A DNA stretch of 64,000 nt from the NCBI GenBank assembly GCA_023213395.1, contig CM041465.1, positions 125,867,741 to 125,931,740 of the forward strand, given 5' to 3'. Each line of letters begins with the position of its first letter. The stretch's first letter is position 1. The notes under the pieces are model-generated. The model searched no databases, was not told the origin of the DNA, and was given only the letters and a program-made list of their open reading frames with translations. Both the position numbers and the translations under genes were made by a program. Source of the stretch: Cycas panzhihuaensis (taxonomy: Eukaryota > Cycadophyta). Below are positions 63,342-64,000 of this stretch, one piece after another.

Positions 63342-63665
63342 TGTTAGAAAATACAATTGAAGCAAAGAAGGTCTACAGGATCTTTCACATTAGGCAGATA
63401 TCAAGCAGAGACAGATCTCACGAGATACCAGATTGTCGTGGGAAACCCTTATAGGTGAAAACCCACAAATGAAAAATAATCACATTATGACAAACTGATG
63501 TATTACAAAAGTAGACTTTGATCTATATTTATAGATCTAAAGTACCAAATATAATTACAATTACATCAACTATTTCACTACACTCGAAAATATACCTCCA
63601 CATAATTAGACATAAAAATAGGGAGGCCCACTTTACATTAGGTGGTATGGTCACATTTTCTAACA
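63342..63665 (-). repeat. Copia LTR (324 bp), 3' LTR of an element entering from the right
   Basis: Starts TGTTAGAAAAT and ends ATTTTCTAACA, a perfect 11-bp inverted end. The adjoining plus-strand TCCCCTCTTAATAT is a polypurine tract on the minus strand, so this is a 3' LTR of a minus-strand element. Confidence 0.85.
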
Positions 63666-64000
63666 TCCCCTCTTAATATAAATGTGAGGCAATAAGGTTT
63701 ATCATTGGGAATAGATCCCCTCTCCAGGATAACCTTACCAAACCTAATATGCACAAACATCGATGTAGTGATATTTAGCTTGAGCTTGGTGAATACGTCC
63801 ACAAGTTGATCTCAACTTGGACAATCTTCAACCTGCATCTTCTCTGATTTGAACATAATGGTTCCATGCCTCGTATGTGCTTGATTCTTTAGAAATACTC
63901 TAATAGACCTATAACCATACAACTCTCTCTACACCTGACACTTTGTCCATTCAACTCAGCCATATTCCTCTAACTAAACCAAGAGGTTGAGCCACTTGAG
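63666..64000 (-). pseudogene. Copia RNase H C-terminal end (partial)
   Basis: Minus-strand frames next to the LTR read FLKNQAHTRHGTIMFKSEKM, then VEDCPS, DQLVDVFTKLKLN and VHIRFGKV. These fit the end of Copia RNase H (KNP.FH.RTKHI.....F.RE and DQLADIFTKPL). A stop after VEDCPS and substitutions such as PL to KL mark decay. The rest of the element lies beyond the window. Confidence 0.7.

Overview
The window looks like repeat-dominated, AT-rich nuclear DNA of a land plant, most likely a seed plant with a large genome. The evidence is the set of families present: plant L1-type LINEs with DUF4283/CCHC ORF1 and a C-terminal RNase H, Ty1/Copia and Ty3/Gypsy elements (one Gypsy with an initiator-tRNA-Met-type primer site), and pseudogenes of a plant group D MAP kinase kinase. 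A gymnosperm is possible but is only a guess. I see no intact host gene, no RNA gene and nothing bacterial or organellar. Every protein-coding relic carries stops or frameshifts.

Left half (1-37,500). A minus-strand LINE runs off the left edge (1-722). Then comes a family of duplicated blocks. Block A is an AT-rich upstream region, an MKK pseudogene, AT-rich DNA, a TA/CA microsatellite and a Gypsy LTR plus gag. It is present at 723-8,551 (A1), 20,205-23,190 (A2, only as far as just past the MKK), 23,912-29,272 (A3) and from 37,497 (A4, which lacks the MKK). A1 has gained a truncated LINE (3,628-5,359); A3 keeps the empty site. A minus-strand Copia element (C) sits in the same place inside the Gypsy element in three copies (C1 8,552-10,349; C2 12,978-17,072; C3 29,273-33,670), so the nest was copied after it formed. 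Copies C1 and C2 are each followed by a Gypsy protease scrap, an 'X' LTR and a 2.2-kb AT-rich block B. The A3 nest is closed by Gypsy RNase H/integrase and a 3' LTR at 36,165-36,765, giving an element of about 9.5 kb with nested insertions.

Middle (37,500-47,000). A4 leads into the fullest Gypsy copy (LTR, gag, protease, RT, RNase H; 39,105-43,142). It is interrupted by about 3.7 kb that ends in a complete X LTR (46,537-46,867) and then resumes for about 110 bp of integrase.

Right (47,000-64,000). There is a decayed plus-strand Copia (Y, 47,839-51,780 plus 3' LTR), a decayed plus-strand LINE fragment (about 52,960-54,560), a minus-strand Gypsy integrase tail (54,600-55,706), and a full-length plus-strand LINE (55,865-62,344) with a perfect 16-bp target-site duplication. 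Inverted copies of a block-A segment follow, and then the 3' end of another minus-strand Copia at the right edge.

The most interesting signals are the repeated MKK/Gypsy/Copia nest, whose insertions can be ordered from empty and shared sites; the full-length LINE, with a tRNA-like leader, an upstream ORF overlapping the ORF1 start (TAATG) and a 3' hairpin shared with a second LINE; and one very expanded (TA)n tract in one paralogue.
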